Positions 1 to 10,568 of a stretch of DNA of 64,000 bases are shown piece by piece. A model generated the notes under the pieces. That model did not search any database and was not told the DNA's origin. It saw only the letters and a list, made by a program, of their open reading frames with translations. A program made the translations under genes and the position numbers. How positions within the stretch are numbered: position 1 is the first letter of the stretch; every line of letters begins with the position of its first letter. Source of the DNA: Valencia hispanica (Eukaryota; Chordata; Actinopteri; Cyprinodontiformes; Valenciidae); NCBI GenBank assembly GCA_963556495.2, contig OY747705.1, positions 4,989,501 to 5,053,500 on the forward strand. The letters are read 5' to 3'.

Positions 1-430
1 TAGGAACGTGTGTCCCAAATGCAGGCTGGATGGCTTGCAGGTTGACGTCGTAACGAACTGTCTTGGAACAGTCCTGATATAATCCAAGCTAGATACACAA
101 ACAGTAATGAGCACTTTGAAGCTTTGAAATTAGAGTTCTCTCCGGTCCAGCGGGTCAGAACAAAAGATAATTTTCACCGGTGAGATGTTCTCTCTGTAGC
201 AGAAGTTTCTGCTGAGAACAATTTGAAATGGCCGCCACCACCCTTCTTATAGCCCTTTGGCCGTGATGTCATCGTTGGTGGTCACGGACCAATAGGAGTG
301 TGTTGGGGTCACCGCTATGAATGCAGGGAAATGCAGTCTGCTCAGTCCATCTGGGGACAATGGCTTCCAGCCGTCCAACAGTCTGTTCAGTTCATTTGTG
401 GAAAACGGAATCCCGGCATCAATAAAAAAC
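1..430 (+). repeat. Dispersed repeat A, copy 1
   Basis: The stretch from about 206 to 400 closely matches 9222-9437 in the same orientation. Shared landmarks are a start reading CTGCTGAGAACA, then ATGGCCGCCAC, CTTATAGCCCTTTGGCC, ACGGACCAATAGGAGTG, and TTCCAGCC(A/G)TCCAACAGTCTG. I do not recognise the family. No open frame longer than about 60 codons runs through it. The copy is cut off on its right by the foldback element that begins at 431, so that element inserted later. Two copies in one window make it a repeat; its class (LTR, MITE or other) cannot be told from these two pieces. Confidence 0.6.
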
Positions 431-1467
431 ATTATTTAACTGACCTTTTTTTTTAAATAATATTTTAATTTTTTTAGCCATTATTATTTAATTCCACAGT
501 TTTTATTCTAAAATTTTTTTTTCACAAAGTCATCTTTTATTTCATAATGATGTTTTTTCTTGATGGCTCTTTTATTTCATGATGAGACTTTTCAACTGAA
601 TTAGTTCATCCTCCAACCAGGGACAGTGGGTTGGACCTTAACGCCCATTGGGTGGTGCTTAAACATTGATCTTCCTGGATAGCCGTTCTCACTCACTGCA
701 GTTCAGCTAGCAACAACAAGCTAACTCGGGGGGCGGAGTTGCAGGAACATTATTCAGCTCTAGTTACTCTATCAGAACAAATTGAGAGAAATAATTTATC
801 ATAAGATGCCTTCTTGAGTCATTTTGATATTTCAGTTAGATTTTAGATATATTTTAGTGTTGTTCGACATAACCACAGCTAACTGGAGTTATTGCTGACA
901 TGTTTTCTGTGTAAGCCAGAACATTGGAGGAGACTGGCAGAAGAACCCCTGGTCAGAGATTGTGTACAAACAATCAATTAAAGGGAGAATTATTTAAACA
1001 CTGTGTTATTTATCAAACCTTTTATTGATTGTTTGTGTTTGATCTCTGACCCGGGCATCTTTAGAACCCTGTTGCAACACTGGCAGATTGGATTTACACA
1101 ATCTAATTAAAAAAGTGGGTAAGTATTCAGCCAATATTTTGATTGGATAAAGCCTTACACAATATCAAACAGGCATTAAATACAACAACACTATAAAAGG
1201 ATCTTAGCCTTGCCTTGCCATTCTCCTCCAGGAAGATTGATGTTGAAGCACCAGCCAATGGGGATGCAGGTCCAACTGTCTGACCTTGATTGGACTCATT
1301 TTATTGAAAAGTGTCATTCTGAAATAAATAAGTCACTTGAAAAAACACCATTTTGAAATAAAAGTTGACTTTGTGAAAAAGATGTTTTCGAATAAAAACT
1401 GATAAAAAATTAAATAAAAATGGCTGAAAAATAAAATCTATAAGGAAGAAATTAAACGTTAAATAAT
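431..1467. mobile_element. Foldback / long-TIR MITE (about 1.04 kb)
   Basis: The left arm (431-685) and right arm (about 1222-1467) are imperfect reverse complements over roughly 250 bp. The outer ends read ATTATTTAAC and GTTAAATAAT, and the inner ends share the CTTCCTGG block (near 672 and its complement near 1229). The middle, about 540 bp, has no coding capacity. This is the architecture of a non-autonomous DNA transposon. TTAA occurs at the same place in both ends, which would fit a TTAA-target family, but the boundary is AT-rich and therefore uncertain. It interrupts dispersed repeat A. Confidence 0.65.
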
Positions 1468-2600
1468 TGTTCTATATTACATTTAAATATGTATTAATAT
1501 ATTTTGTTATATTTTTAACATCTGTAATTAAAAAGTGTTTAAGTTGGAGCATCTTTTTTTTCAACAAATAATCATTTTAGTAGTTGATCATTTTCCAGGT
1601 GTCTTCTTTACATGATGTTGAGTTTTTCCTTTGTTCTTTGTTGGTAAGCAAAACATAATGGCTATTGCTGCATACATTTGCTAATCAGATGCTTGTTCTG
1701 ATTAGTGTGGCCTGCTTTTTGCAGACCTTTAGCGTTCATAAACAATAAGGATTGCTACATACGGTATTCAAAATACAGATCAGCTTTAAAATAGATAGTT
1801 TTACCCACAAAAAATTAATCATATAAGTTGTTTTTGAAACCGCCTTCTTAGTATGTCTAAATAGTAAATTAGATCAATCACTGAGGTGACTGATCCATAA
1901 AATAGAATAAATTCTCCAAAGGTTACTGATTTCTAATTCAGCAAAGAATTTAATGAAACATTACTTCCTCTAAAGAATGTTTTTGTTTTCACTTCTGCTT
2001 TTCATTGTGAATTGGTTGTTTGAACCTAAACCATAAGGTGTTAATTAGTGTTAAACTAATTACAGTTACTAACATAGCTTCTCTAACAAAACTCTTCAAT
2101 ACGAGCCTTGGTCTTTAAGCATACATATTCATACTGAACTGGGACAATAAATTTACTGGGTATTGTTTGTACTTCTTTGCATATTTTCCCATTTTACAGT
2201 TTTACATTGGTAGTTTTATTATTCATTCTTCTTTCATTTAGTAGTTTAGTTATGTGTTACTACCTTACTGAGTTTGTTAATTAAAGCATCTGACTGAAAA
2301 GTTGAATTATTTTTGTAATAAACTTGCATTTTTTCAGTCATTTGTTATTATTTAACATACATGTGAAATAACTTGCTGTTCAAAGAATGCCAATAACTTA
2401 TTCCTTCATCAATTGTTTAGTTATCTCATAAATAATAAACATAAACATTAATTGAGTCTGAACTATTTGATTTTTATTATTATTATTTTCCTAGATCCCA
2501 GGATGGTGTCCCAAACTTGGTACACATGTCATCCTCTAATTCTCCCCCCAATTCTCTCCCCTTTTCTATGGTATCCATTGTCAAATACAGACCACTACAG
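1468..2600. other. AT-rich stretch without recognised feature
   Basis: Low-GC sequence with many short poly-T and poly-A runs. A short palindromic patch lies near 2039-2060. I see no open frame with family resemblance, no LTR ends and no long inverted repeats. Confidence 0.5.
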
Positions 2601-2601
2601 T

Positions 2602-2649
2602 CAGGGGCGGAGTGGGGCACTAAAATCCCCCCCCCCCCCCCCCCCCCCC
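2602..2649 (+). repeat. hAT-like terminus followed by a 23-C homopolymer
   Basis: CAGGGGCGGAGTGGGGCAC at 2602 has the form of the CAGGGG ends common in fish hAT elements. It runs into an uninterrupted run of 23 C (2627-2649). No matching partner end with an 8-bp duplication was found, so this is probably a truncated copy. A run this long is prone to length change and sequencing error. Confidence 0.4.
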
Positions 2650-2841
2650 GACTGGATGAAGACCCAGATTATGTTGTTTCTTTGTGACTACGCATTTTGG
2701 AAGGACTTACCGGATATATGAACGCTGACTACTAGATGGCAATAATCAAATGCACATTATTGTATTATTGTATTGTAGGTTTAAAGCTTTTATGGGTTTT
2801 CCATTAATAAACAGAAGCTGAAATATAACATTTGTATACAT

Positions 2842-2896
2842 TTGGGGAAAGGAACTATGGATAGTTGGATGAATTTCCCTTTGGGGATCAATAAAG

Positions 2897-2982
<86 letters not shown>
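2842..2982 (+). mobile_element. LINE 3' tail with (TATC)n microsatellite
   Basis: The sequence AATTTCCCTTTGGGGATCAA is the same type of tail as that of the L2 element ending near 44060 (TTTCCCTCTGGGATCAATAA). It is followed by about 21 copies of TATC (about 2897-2981). L2-type LINEs end in short tandem repeats used in priming, so this looks like a strongly 5'-truncated L2 or a dependent SINE. The 86-codon open frame across it is an artefact of the repeat. Confidence 0.55.
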
Positions 2983-3070
2983 AATATATATTATGGGTCA
3001 GTAAATATATTAGGTATTATACTATTGTTATATCATGTTATATATTACATTATAGTCACATCATATTCAA

Positions 3071-3330
3071 TATTAGGCTTTAGCTATATAATATATTGTT
3101 AATAACATTAGGCTATACATTATAGTTACACTCTATTCTTTATCAAGCTTAGGCTATATGATATTCTATGTAAGTTATATTATAGTTATATTCTGTATTA
3201 TGCTTTAGCTATATAATATATTGTTTAATAACATTAGGCTATATAATATAGTTACACTCTATTCTGTATTAGGTTTAGGCTATATGATATTCTGTTTAAG
3301 TTATATTATACTCAGTATTAGGTTTTAGCT
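3071..3330. repeat. Degenerate 125-bp tandem repeat
   Basis: The block TTAGCTATATAATATATTG occurs at 3080 and 3205, exactly 125 bp apart. The sequences that follow (GGCTATAYA, TTACACTCTATTCT, GGCTATATGATATTCT) line up with the same period. About two copies are present, ending at a (TA)n run near 3332-3350. Confidence 0.6.
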
Positions 3331-3439
3331 GTATATATATATATATATATATCTACAGCACGTCCAATCAAAAGTGTAGATATGTCCTGCTATGTTTTAA
3401 ACCATTTAATTGGAAGACTAAACTAAGTCACATTCGATT

Positions 3440-3519
3440 CCTTGTATTGTTATTGGGTGGGAAGGCACTCTGTTTGGGTGGGCATTGCCCACCCTTGCCC
3501 ACCCGTAGAGCGGGCCCTG
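3440..3519 (-). mobile_element. hAT-like right terminus
   Basis: Read on the minus strand the end is CAGGGCCCGCTCTACGGGTG followed by GGGCAAGGGTGGGC. This resembles the ends of fish hAT elements. No convincing 8-bp duplication links it with the left-type end at 2602. Confidence 0.35.
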
Positions 3520-3800
3520 TCTCCACTATCATTCTGTGCAGTGCATTCAACCAAATCAGGGTGAAACAGTCTCACTCACAGGGCTATACCACAATCGACA
3601 TCCACACAATGACATAAACACCTCAATTTGGATAATACAGAAAATATAATTGTTTGTTTTTTAGTACTTTGTAAAAATAAGTAGGGCATACTTAGCATGC
3701 ATCAAATGTTTATTGCCAACTGCCATTAAACAGAAGTTTATTGCTGTTTATAGCTCTGATGCTAAACTTGGCTAGCTAAGCTAAAGGCTAATCCACTCAT

Positions 3801-3888
3801 TGACTGTATATATAGAGCTCCCGCTTCATTCTACTGCAGCCATCTGTGCGCCTCTGACGACTCTCTTTTCTCCCCAATCTCATAAGGT
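3801..3888 (+). promoter_or_regulatory. Possible TATA promoter with first exon and splice donor
   Basis: TATATATA at 3807-3814 is followed about 30 bp on by ordinary-composition sequence, a pyrimidine block (CTCTCTTTTCTCC, about 3861) and then AAG|GTAAGAAC at 3883-3890, a good match to a vertebrate 5' splice site. The spacing would suit a short non-coding first exon. Nothing downstream could be tied to it as a second exon, so this is only a candidate. It could equally be an old transposon promoter. Confidence 0.2.
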
Positions 3889-3889
3889 A

Positions 3890-5920
3890 AGAACTCATAA
3901 CTTAAAATAATTATTAAAATGTAGTGTTACTATAATTACAATCGAACGAAATACAGCAATTCAAACTGAATTATCACAACGTGATATCGAAGATAATTGG
4001 ATAAAAAAAGTCTCAAGACAGATTGCTGTCAAAATGTATGTAAAGCCGAGTGGAGGATGTTTATTAGCCTAGTCTAATCTGCAAGATGTTTACATGTGTG
4101 TAACATTGACTGTATATATACAGTGTATAATAATAGTGTATAACAATGTGTTAAGTATTAAATCCCTGTATTAAATCCCTAAGTAAGCTTCCCTGAATGA
4201 AAAGTGTGTGCACTGTATGTGTGTTGAATGTGTGTGGATGAAAGTGCCTCGTATGTGCTGCTATGAATGGATTAATATGGTAATAATTGTCATCTAAAAT
4301 GATTTAAATCCTACTCCCCGGAAATGAATACTAATAAGGCCACGGTCGACAATATCCTGATACAGCCGATACTGTCTATGGCCATTTTTGTAGTCTTTAA
4401 GGCTTTGTTTTCGATTCCTTCGCTTCTACTTCCGCCTACGAAGGTCACCGAGCATGCCCAGAAGAAAAAAAAAAGTTCATCCGGTTTATTTCATCCATCC
4501 GCCAATCAATGGTGCATGGATGAAAAGTCACGTTATGGTAAGTAACTCGAACCAATTGCGGTCCAGAACTCTGATGACTGACGCATCGAATAGCCAATGT
4601 AATGCTGCAAACGCAGATATATAACTTGACCGGGCGGACCGGGCGCTGCCATAGTATATGATGTGTGTAAAATGTCTTATTCATGAAGATATTACGCACA
4701 GTGCGTACCGGTAACATACTGTTGCAGCACCGTGTCCAAACACCCTTTATAATTAAAATACAACATTGAAGGAAGCCGTGGAGCTTTATATGAGAAGATG
4801 CAGTTATGATTCTGACGATATTTTTTATTCAGTGCGGACTACGGCATTTACCCAGGAGATGGCGCATATGGCACACTTTTGACCACCTTTGACCTGTAGT
4901 TAGAAAAATGTGTGCAGAATAGTCATTTTTTGGTTATTGCTGTCAAATTTGGTGTCGATGAAGGTAATACTTTAAGCTTTAGACCCACAGTGTGTTTTAG
5001 GTCCCAACCTATTCTTAAAGCCATTTTTACATCATGTATTTATATAAAATAAATAATCGGACATAAAAAATATATTTTTCAGTGTATTAAAATTCATATT
5101 GCTTGGTAACAATCGCACTCGGAGATATTAACACAGTTCTGGGATAAATTTTAAGAGTGTTTGCTTTCCAAAGAGATCCCAGCCATGTCTCTACTAAAAA
5201 TGGTTCAAGAACAGCTTTAAGTAAATTTTGGGTATGCGTTTTAAGAAAATGTAGGGCGGAAATTGCAGGAATGTTAAGGGGGTAAAATTGGACATTAGGA
5301 GTTTGAAGCTCATGAAAATAGTTGCATTATATTCTCTTGTGAACCTTTAAAGCTGCTAGTTTGCTGAAGGTGCTGCAGAGAGTGCACCATGTGGCCGTTA
5401 GACAAACTGCAATCAGCAAAATGCGCACTCCTATGACTTTCAGGCGTGTGCTCATTATTCCGAGCTCTGCGATGGCAGAGGCCATTTTTGCTCATTTTGC
5501 AATGCTGGATCAAATTATTTTCTTCTTTGACTTACGGGGAGCTTGTTAAGGTGTCGTGGCTGGCTAGCTACACTTATCTAAGCTAGCTTAGACTGCGTAC
5601 ATGGGTACGTACGTGCATCATTACGTCACGCTACGCGCTCTCCCAAGCCCACACGCGCACCCTGAATCACCTCAAAATAAATGGAATTGCTGCCTCTACA
5701 TGCAACCGCGGTAGAATCAAACTACAGCAAACTACAGCACTTGATTCAATTGTATCGTCAGGAGATGAAAAAACTGACTATAGATAATAAAATAGTTTTA
5801 TTTTAACAAAAATATTGCGCAATGCAGCTTTAATGTGCTTAAATAACCTGAAGCAAAACAAATACATGTATATATCTATCATATATGTAAATACTGGGGA
5901 GTGAAGAGGTGAAGCATGTG
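3890..5920. other. Intergenic stretch, no recognised gene
   Basis: Composition varies: 4440-4740 and 5540-5720 are richer in CpG than their surroundings, the rest is AT-rich. The short open frames here have no family motifs and overlap on both strands. A second short TATATATACAG motif lies near 4115. I see no clear transposon ends. Confidence 0.4.
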
Positions 5921-5929
5921 TTTGACTGA

Positions 5930-6035
5930 TCAATAAAACCAATATATATATAAAATTCTGGCATATGGTGCCACCCCTGAAAAATTCTTGCCCCTTTCTT
6001 GCCACCCCATAAATATTTTTCTAGATCCGCCCCTG
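5930..6035 (-). mobile_element. hAT-like MITE terminus
   Basis: On the minus strand the end is CAGGGGCGGATCTAGAAAAA at 6035, followed by a stretch rich in GGGGTGGCA and GGGGCAAG motifs. This end sequence is widespread in fish hAT MITEs. The other end was not found, so extent and strand are guesses. Confidence 0.4.
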
Positions 6036-6169
6036 TCGGCGAACACCTTCATAAATTAAGGGCTGCAGTTTACACGTTCTGTCTCCACAGCAGAGTTCAA
6101 GAGGGGATTATGCGCAATCAACCCAGAATCCGTTTGACAGACTAGAGGAAAAATGATAAAAACACTCAA

Positions 6170-6755
6170 CAATCTTCCCTTCATCTCTGCACGGAGCCCG
6201 GGAGGGGTCAGGTGCAGAAATAATTTTGAGGTTCATATGTTGAGGTTCATATGTACCCTCAGTTTAATAAAATCCATACGCACGTTTTATGTGCGCGCTG
6301 ATTTGGGCATCGTGCTGGACGTTTTCAGAGCTTTAAACTGAAAAAAGGGTATTATTCCTTTAACTTTTAAATAATACGACTAAGTTCTCACTAGTGACCA
6401 GGTTTGTTTCAACTCCATGCACAACAAATGCAATATGGAGCATGGAGCTGGCAGCGCAGCATAATTAGAACACCTTGCATTAAAGAGGATACTGACTGTA
6501 TGAAAATTGCACTGGTGGATGCACTGTTTAAAAAACAAACAAAAAAGAACATTAGGTTTTTAAGTGGTGGGGACGAAACTGTAATTGATCAATATTACCG
6601 CGGACATGGTCCCGGCTACAATGACTCAAATATCTATACTTTCATGCAGGACCCCAAATCCGTGCGCACGGTTTAATAAACTGAGGGTATAGAGGGATTC
6701 TTACATCTGAAAAGTATTTCTGCACCTGACCACGGCTGGGTTCCAGAGGTGAATT
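6170..6755. mobile_element. Foldback element with about 100-bp inverted arms
   Basis: The left arm (about 6180-6285) contains CTCTGCAC, GTCAGGTGCAGAAATA, ACCCTCAGTTTAATAAA and CGCACG. The right arm (about 6655-6755) carries the complements in reverse order: CGTGCGCACG, TTTAATAAACTGAGGGTA, TATTTCTGCACCTGAC. The arms are imperfect with small indels. The 90-codon frame at 6404-6676 lies between the arms and shows no known motif. I read this as an old non-autonomous DNA transposon. Confidence 0.6.
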
Positions 6756-7310
6756 TTTTCCCCTCAGAAAAATATGCAGAGAGAGTTGTGGGTCTGAGAG
6801 GGCGGACAGGGTGCTGCTGATGCCACGGGGAAATAATAATCTCACCTGCTATGACTGGATAAGTCTTCTTATCTTTAATTTTAATCATCTTAATATATTT
6901 GATCTTATCTTAATTTTTTATGTCAACAATAATTTTGTTTTTCACATTTTCTGTCAGTTTTTAAATGTATGAGTAAGATGCCCTGAAGCCTGCATACACA
7001 AACCTGTCGTTATTTTCATGAATAAAAAGTAAAGAAAAAGAAAATAAATCCTCCCCTCTGCTTTTTTCACAAATCGCACACTTACATTTTGTAATTACAA
7101 ACATGTTTTACTTAGGCTCAGACATTATTTAATAGTCTAATATATCAAACTGAAAAGACTCAGACAGAATGCGTTAGGTTGAGCTCCGGTCCACAGCCAG
7201 ATAGCCTCTGCTAGCTTCATGCAGCTGTGCAGTGAGCTATTAGCCTAGCCGATGGGCCAGGCAGCGACGTAAACGGCCTGTCAATCAAGGTCCGGCCCGC
7301 ATTAATTATT
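6756..7310. other. Intergenic stretch, nothing recognised
   Basis: AT-rich to 7140, then a mixed-composition block with several GCTAGC-type words up to the LINE fragment at 7311. No coding or repeat assignment is possible. Confidence 0.4.
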
Positions 7311-7590
7311 TCAATTCAATTCAGTTTATTTATATAGCGCCAATTCACAACAGATGTCATCTCAAGGCACTTAACAAGAAGTCATTTCAATACATTTATA
7401 CAAACATTCCAATCAGTTAAAAAGTTTCCTATTTAAGGAATCCCAGCAGATTGCGTCAGTCATTGGCGTGAGGTTGGGCCCCGTTGATGCAGACTTTCCA
7501 ACCACAGCAATCCTTCAGCAATCCCTCATACTGAGCAAGCATGTAGCGACGGTGGAGAGGAAAAACTCCCCTTTAACAGGAAAAATTATG
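7311..7590 (-). mobile_element. Rex/Babar-type LINE 3' end, truncated
   Basis: Read on the minus strand, this is the 3' end of the same LINE family seen intact at 58525-60016 and 49693-54125. The landmarks are GCGCTATATAAATAAACTGA followed by AATTG repeats, AAGTGCCTTGAGATGAC, and the GGAGAGGAAAAACTCC block. Only about 280 bp of 3'UTR remains. AATTAT on both sides could be a short target duplication, but this is weak. Confidence 0.75.
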
Positions 7591-8160
7591 CAAGATTTAG
7601 AATATTTATCCTACGTTAACCAGCCTGGTGCCTCTGGGTTTTTTTCACCCAGCGTAATCACAGGAGCAATATGTAGCTGTAGACAGTTTAAAAAGCAGAG
7701 CAGCCAGCGGCCATTGGGTAATACTAGTGCGAATAAGAGGCTCGTACCGGTGTCTGTAAGAGGTAATTTTGTTCTAGAGGAGTTGGGGCTAAAAACTGGA
7801 GGTTGTAATGCGCATGTGTGTATCCCACTGTCAGTTGAACAGTAAAACGTGTCCAGTAGAGGACAGCATGGCATGCAAATCAAGTTAACACCAGCAATGA
7901 AACAAGTAAAAAGAGGGGGATGGAGGTATTTTTGGTGTATTTGTGCTTTGTAACTGTAAAGTTGAAGTTACAAAAAATTATATCTTTTTTTCTTATTCTT
8001 AAAATATACACAATTCAGTAAATGCAACTGCACGAAACTGCTGATGCGGGTCACAAAAACAATTTTCCAAGCCACACCTTCTTTTCAACACGCTCCTCCT
8101 CTTGCTCCAATTTGTAACGCCTAAATTGGAGCAAAACATTCTGCGCTGCTATACTCAGTA
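7591..8160. other. Unassigned, repeat-like
   Basis: A 125-codon plus frame starts in the LINE fragment and runs into this block, so it is not a gene. The sequence near 7620-7700 looks like fish MITE material, but I could not define ends. Confidence 0.3.
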
Positions 8161-8369
8161 TTAACAAACCGGAATTACACCCATGCTTAGCACTGGGGGG
8201 CCTAAAGAGAGATTATTTTGCGGCTGTACATCTGACATTCAGTGCAGGTCTCAAGGTCCATTGCCCCTCCATTAACTGGGGGAGGCTCGAATTGAGTCTT
8301 GGAGCCCCTTTTGCCACCAACACTACCTCCATTCAGCCATCCCATCCAGTCACTCTAGCACACCCATAA

Positions 8370-9232
8370 AGTTGGAGCAACCCGATCTGTCAAATGTTCC
8401 CCCCCCGAGTACAACAACCTTCACCAGGTTTTTAGTAAGCCCCAAGCTTACTAAAGTTCTCCCCCACCGGCCGTATGACTGCGCCATAGATCTCCTTCCC
8501 GGTGCCTTCTGGCCACCTCTTTAAAGGGGCTATATGCAATTTTCTGAAATTTAAACTTGCGACTGACACCTGTGTCCAAAAAACGAACTGCTCTTCCTTT
8601 CTGCTCGCTCTCGCAACGCTCCTACGCCGGTCACTCTCAATCTTCGATCTTTTTCGGGCACTTGTCAGAGGTTTAACTTTTTTAGTCTTATGTGGAGTTA
8701 CTGTTGGTGTTAAAGTTGTCCTGGGTCTCTTCTGTGTATTCGCACAATCCATTGAACTGCTTTGAAGATTTAACATGAACGCGCTTGACGTCACATCCGC
8801 AGACAGCGCGGGAAAATCCGACCCGACAGAAAATAGAAAAATTGGATACGGGCTTATAGGTACACCCACTGTGAGCTGACAAGGTGTCAGTATGCTCATC
8901 AGGAGATGTTTGAGTCATAAATGGTCAAATAAAAAGGCTATTGTTACGTTTATTTTGGGGAAAAAGTTGCATATAGCCCCTTTAACTTGTCCCACAAGGA
9001 GCTTGGAGCTATGGAGACCTCCCTCGCGGCAGGAATTATTCGTCCCTCCTCGTTTCCCTTGGGTCCGGTTTCTTTTTTGTTGACAAAAAAGATAAATCCC
9101 TCAGATCCTGTATTGACTATACGGGACTCAACGCCATAACCATCAAGAACAACTATTCCCTTCCCCTCATCACCTCCGCATTTGAAGCCGTGCAGGGGTC
9201 CTCTGTTTTCACTAAGCTTCTGCTGAGAACAG
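8370..9232 (+). pseudogene. pol: Gypsy 1 pol: protease-RT junction and RT N-terminus
   Basis: Before the MITE the frame encodes VPPEYNNLH, the motif that precedes RT in fish Gypsy elements (the equivalent at 29.8 kb reads PPEYNDLHQAFSK). After the MITE it encodes AAGIIRPSS, then, after a one-base shift, [20 protein letters not shown] and [12 protein letters not shown], which is the RT fingers region. The catalytic YxDD segment is absent, replaced by repeat A. Frameshifts and two insertions make this a dead gene. Confidence 0.75.
8521..8985 (+). mobile_element. TTAA MITE family A, copy 1 (465 bp)
   Basis: The ends are TTAAAGGGGCTATATGCAA and its complement TTGCATATAGCCCCTTTAA, so TTAA serves as both target duplication and border. 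The interior matches 17973-18407 in opposite orientation, for example TTTATTTTGGGG, ATGAGCATACTGACACC and the GACACCTGTG block. It sits inside the Gypsy 1 pol region, between protease and RT. TTAA targeting points to Kolobok or piggyBac mobilisation. There is no coding capacity. Confidence 0.85.
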
Positions 9233-9446
9233 TTTGAAAATGGCCGCCACTGCCACTCTTATAGCCCTTTGGCCAAGATCTCATCGTTGATGTCACCATC
9301 GGTGGCCACGGACCAATAGGAGTGTGTTTGAGAAAACGGTTAGGGTTGCTGGGAAATGTGGTCTGCTCAGTCCGTCTATGAAAAATGGCTTCCAGCCATC
9401 CAACAGTCTGTTCAGTTCATTTGATGAAAATGGAGTCCCAACACAT
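9219..9446 (+). repeat. Dispersed repeat A, copy 2
   Basis: This matches the left edge of the window (206-400). In Gypsy 1 it takes the place of the central RT coding region and is bordered by AAGCTT on both sides (about 9215 and 9452). Either it inserted together with a deletion, or recombination between related elements produced the join. Confidence 0.65.
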
Positions 9447-10000
9447 GCACCAAGCTTGGACCCAAGCTGCTGATCAGGCATTTCAGGACTTAAAGAAAAG
9501 GATCGAAGAGGCTCCCATCCTTATCCACCCTGACGAAAATGCTCAGTTCATTCTGGAGGTCAATGCCTCTGACATGGGGGACGCACCCTTGTGCGTTTTT
9601 TAAACGCTTCTCCCCTGCAGAGAGAAACTATTTCTTTGGTGATCGGGAGCTCCTGGACATCAAGCTCGCCCTGGAGGAGTGGCGCCACTGGCTTGAGGGC
9701 ACAGAGCTTCTGGTCATCATTTGGACCGACTATAAAAACCTGCTCTATCTACAAACAGCTAAACGATTAAACCCCCGGCAATACCGATGGTCCCTCTTCT
9801 TCTCACGGTTTAATCTGAATTTAACCTACAAGTCAGGAACCCGTAACACCAAGGCAGATGCTCTGTCCTCCCAGTTCACCCCCGACGCTCCGTCAGAGAC
9901 ACCAGACCCCATTCTCCTTCCATCCTGCTCTGCAGGAGGGCTCTCCTGGGATATCAAATCCCAGATTCGAACAGGCCAAAAGGACTAACCTCACCCTGGA
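9447..10000 (+). pseudogene. pol: Gypsy 1 pol: RNase H region
   Basis: The frame opens with AFQDLKKRIEEAPILIHPD and FILEVNASDMGD, the junction of the RT connection and RNase H (FxLEVDASDxGVGA in intact relatives). A one-base shift follows near 9590. The second frame continues with FSPAERNYFFGDRELLDIKL and EEWRHWLEGTELLVIIWTDY, then ending in LTYKSGTRNTKADALSSQF, which corresponds to the YRPGxxNxKADALSR motif. The length is normal for the domain. The frameshift and the altered DASD/GVGA segment show it is not functional. Confidence 0.85.
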
Positions 10001-10079
10001 GGGGGCCCCCCACCCCATCTGTTTGTACCATCCCCCGTTCAATCCAAAACTATCGGCTGGGCCCATTCCTCCAGGTTTT

Positions 10080-10295
10080 CCTGCCATCCGGGGGTGAGTC
10101 GCACCGTCGCCCTCTTTCACCGATATTTCTGGTAGCCCAGGCTAAATAAGGACGTTCAAGAGTACGTCTCTGCCTGCACCGTCTACAACCGCAACAAGAA
10201 CAGCCACCAACTTCCCTCAGGCCTACTTCAGCCACTCTCTCTATGACATTGGTCCCATTTTGCACTTGACTTTGTAACAGGACTCCCAGTTTCCC
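10080..10295 (+). pseudogene. pol: Gypsy 1 integrase N-terminal zinc domain
   Basis: CHPGVSRTVALFHRYFW, then a stop, then RLNKDVQEYVSACTVYNRNK. This is the H2C2 domain of Gypsy integrases (HPGxxxTxxLxxxxFWWP..D..xYVxxCxxCxxxK); the second cysteine of the CxxC pair is lost to Y/N. ALDFVTGLP, which starts the catalytic core, follows near 10262. The coding ends where the retroposon begins. Confidence 0.75.
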
Positions 10296-10568
10296 ATGGT
10301 AAAGCCTCCTCGTGGCTAGCCGGGGCACGTGAAGGGATGGGGAGGATCTGGCTGGAATCCTTCCACACGCTACGTCCAGCCAGGGAAACCCTGCCCCATC
10401 AGGTGAAAAGAAGGGCCTGCTCACTGCCCAAGCATGAAGGAGGCTTGGGGTTTCAGTGCGGGGCCCTCCAGGGGTGCCAGAGGGAGAGTGGAACCCCAGG
10501 ACTGGAACTAGGTAGGAGCACTGGGTGATAAATAACGGGAGAAAACCGTGGGATAAAAAAAAAAAAAT
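10296..10568 (+). mobile_element. Poly(A)-tailed retroposon, copy 1
   Basis: It ends in 13 A (10555-10567) and matches the complement of 45830-46100 over about 240 bp. Shared words include CACACGCTACGTCCAGCC, AAAAGAAGGGCCTGCTCACT, AAGCATGAAGGAGGCTTGG and GGTAGGAGCACTGGG. It splits the integrase core of Gypsy 1. It looks like a short non-LTR retroposon of the same family as the copy at 45.8 kb, which has a clear target duplication. Confidence 0.75.

Noticed and set aside
2842..3102. 86-codon frame with repeated Leu-Ser-Ile-Tyr
   Set aside because: It is the translation of the (TATC)n microsatellite.
2602..3519. One hAT element with ends at 2602 and 3519
   Set aside because: The flanks (ACTACAGT and TCTCCACT) differ and the subterminal sequences are unrelated.
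6404..6676. 90-codon frame as a gene
   Set aside because: It spans the centre and one arm of a foldback element and has no known motif.
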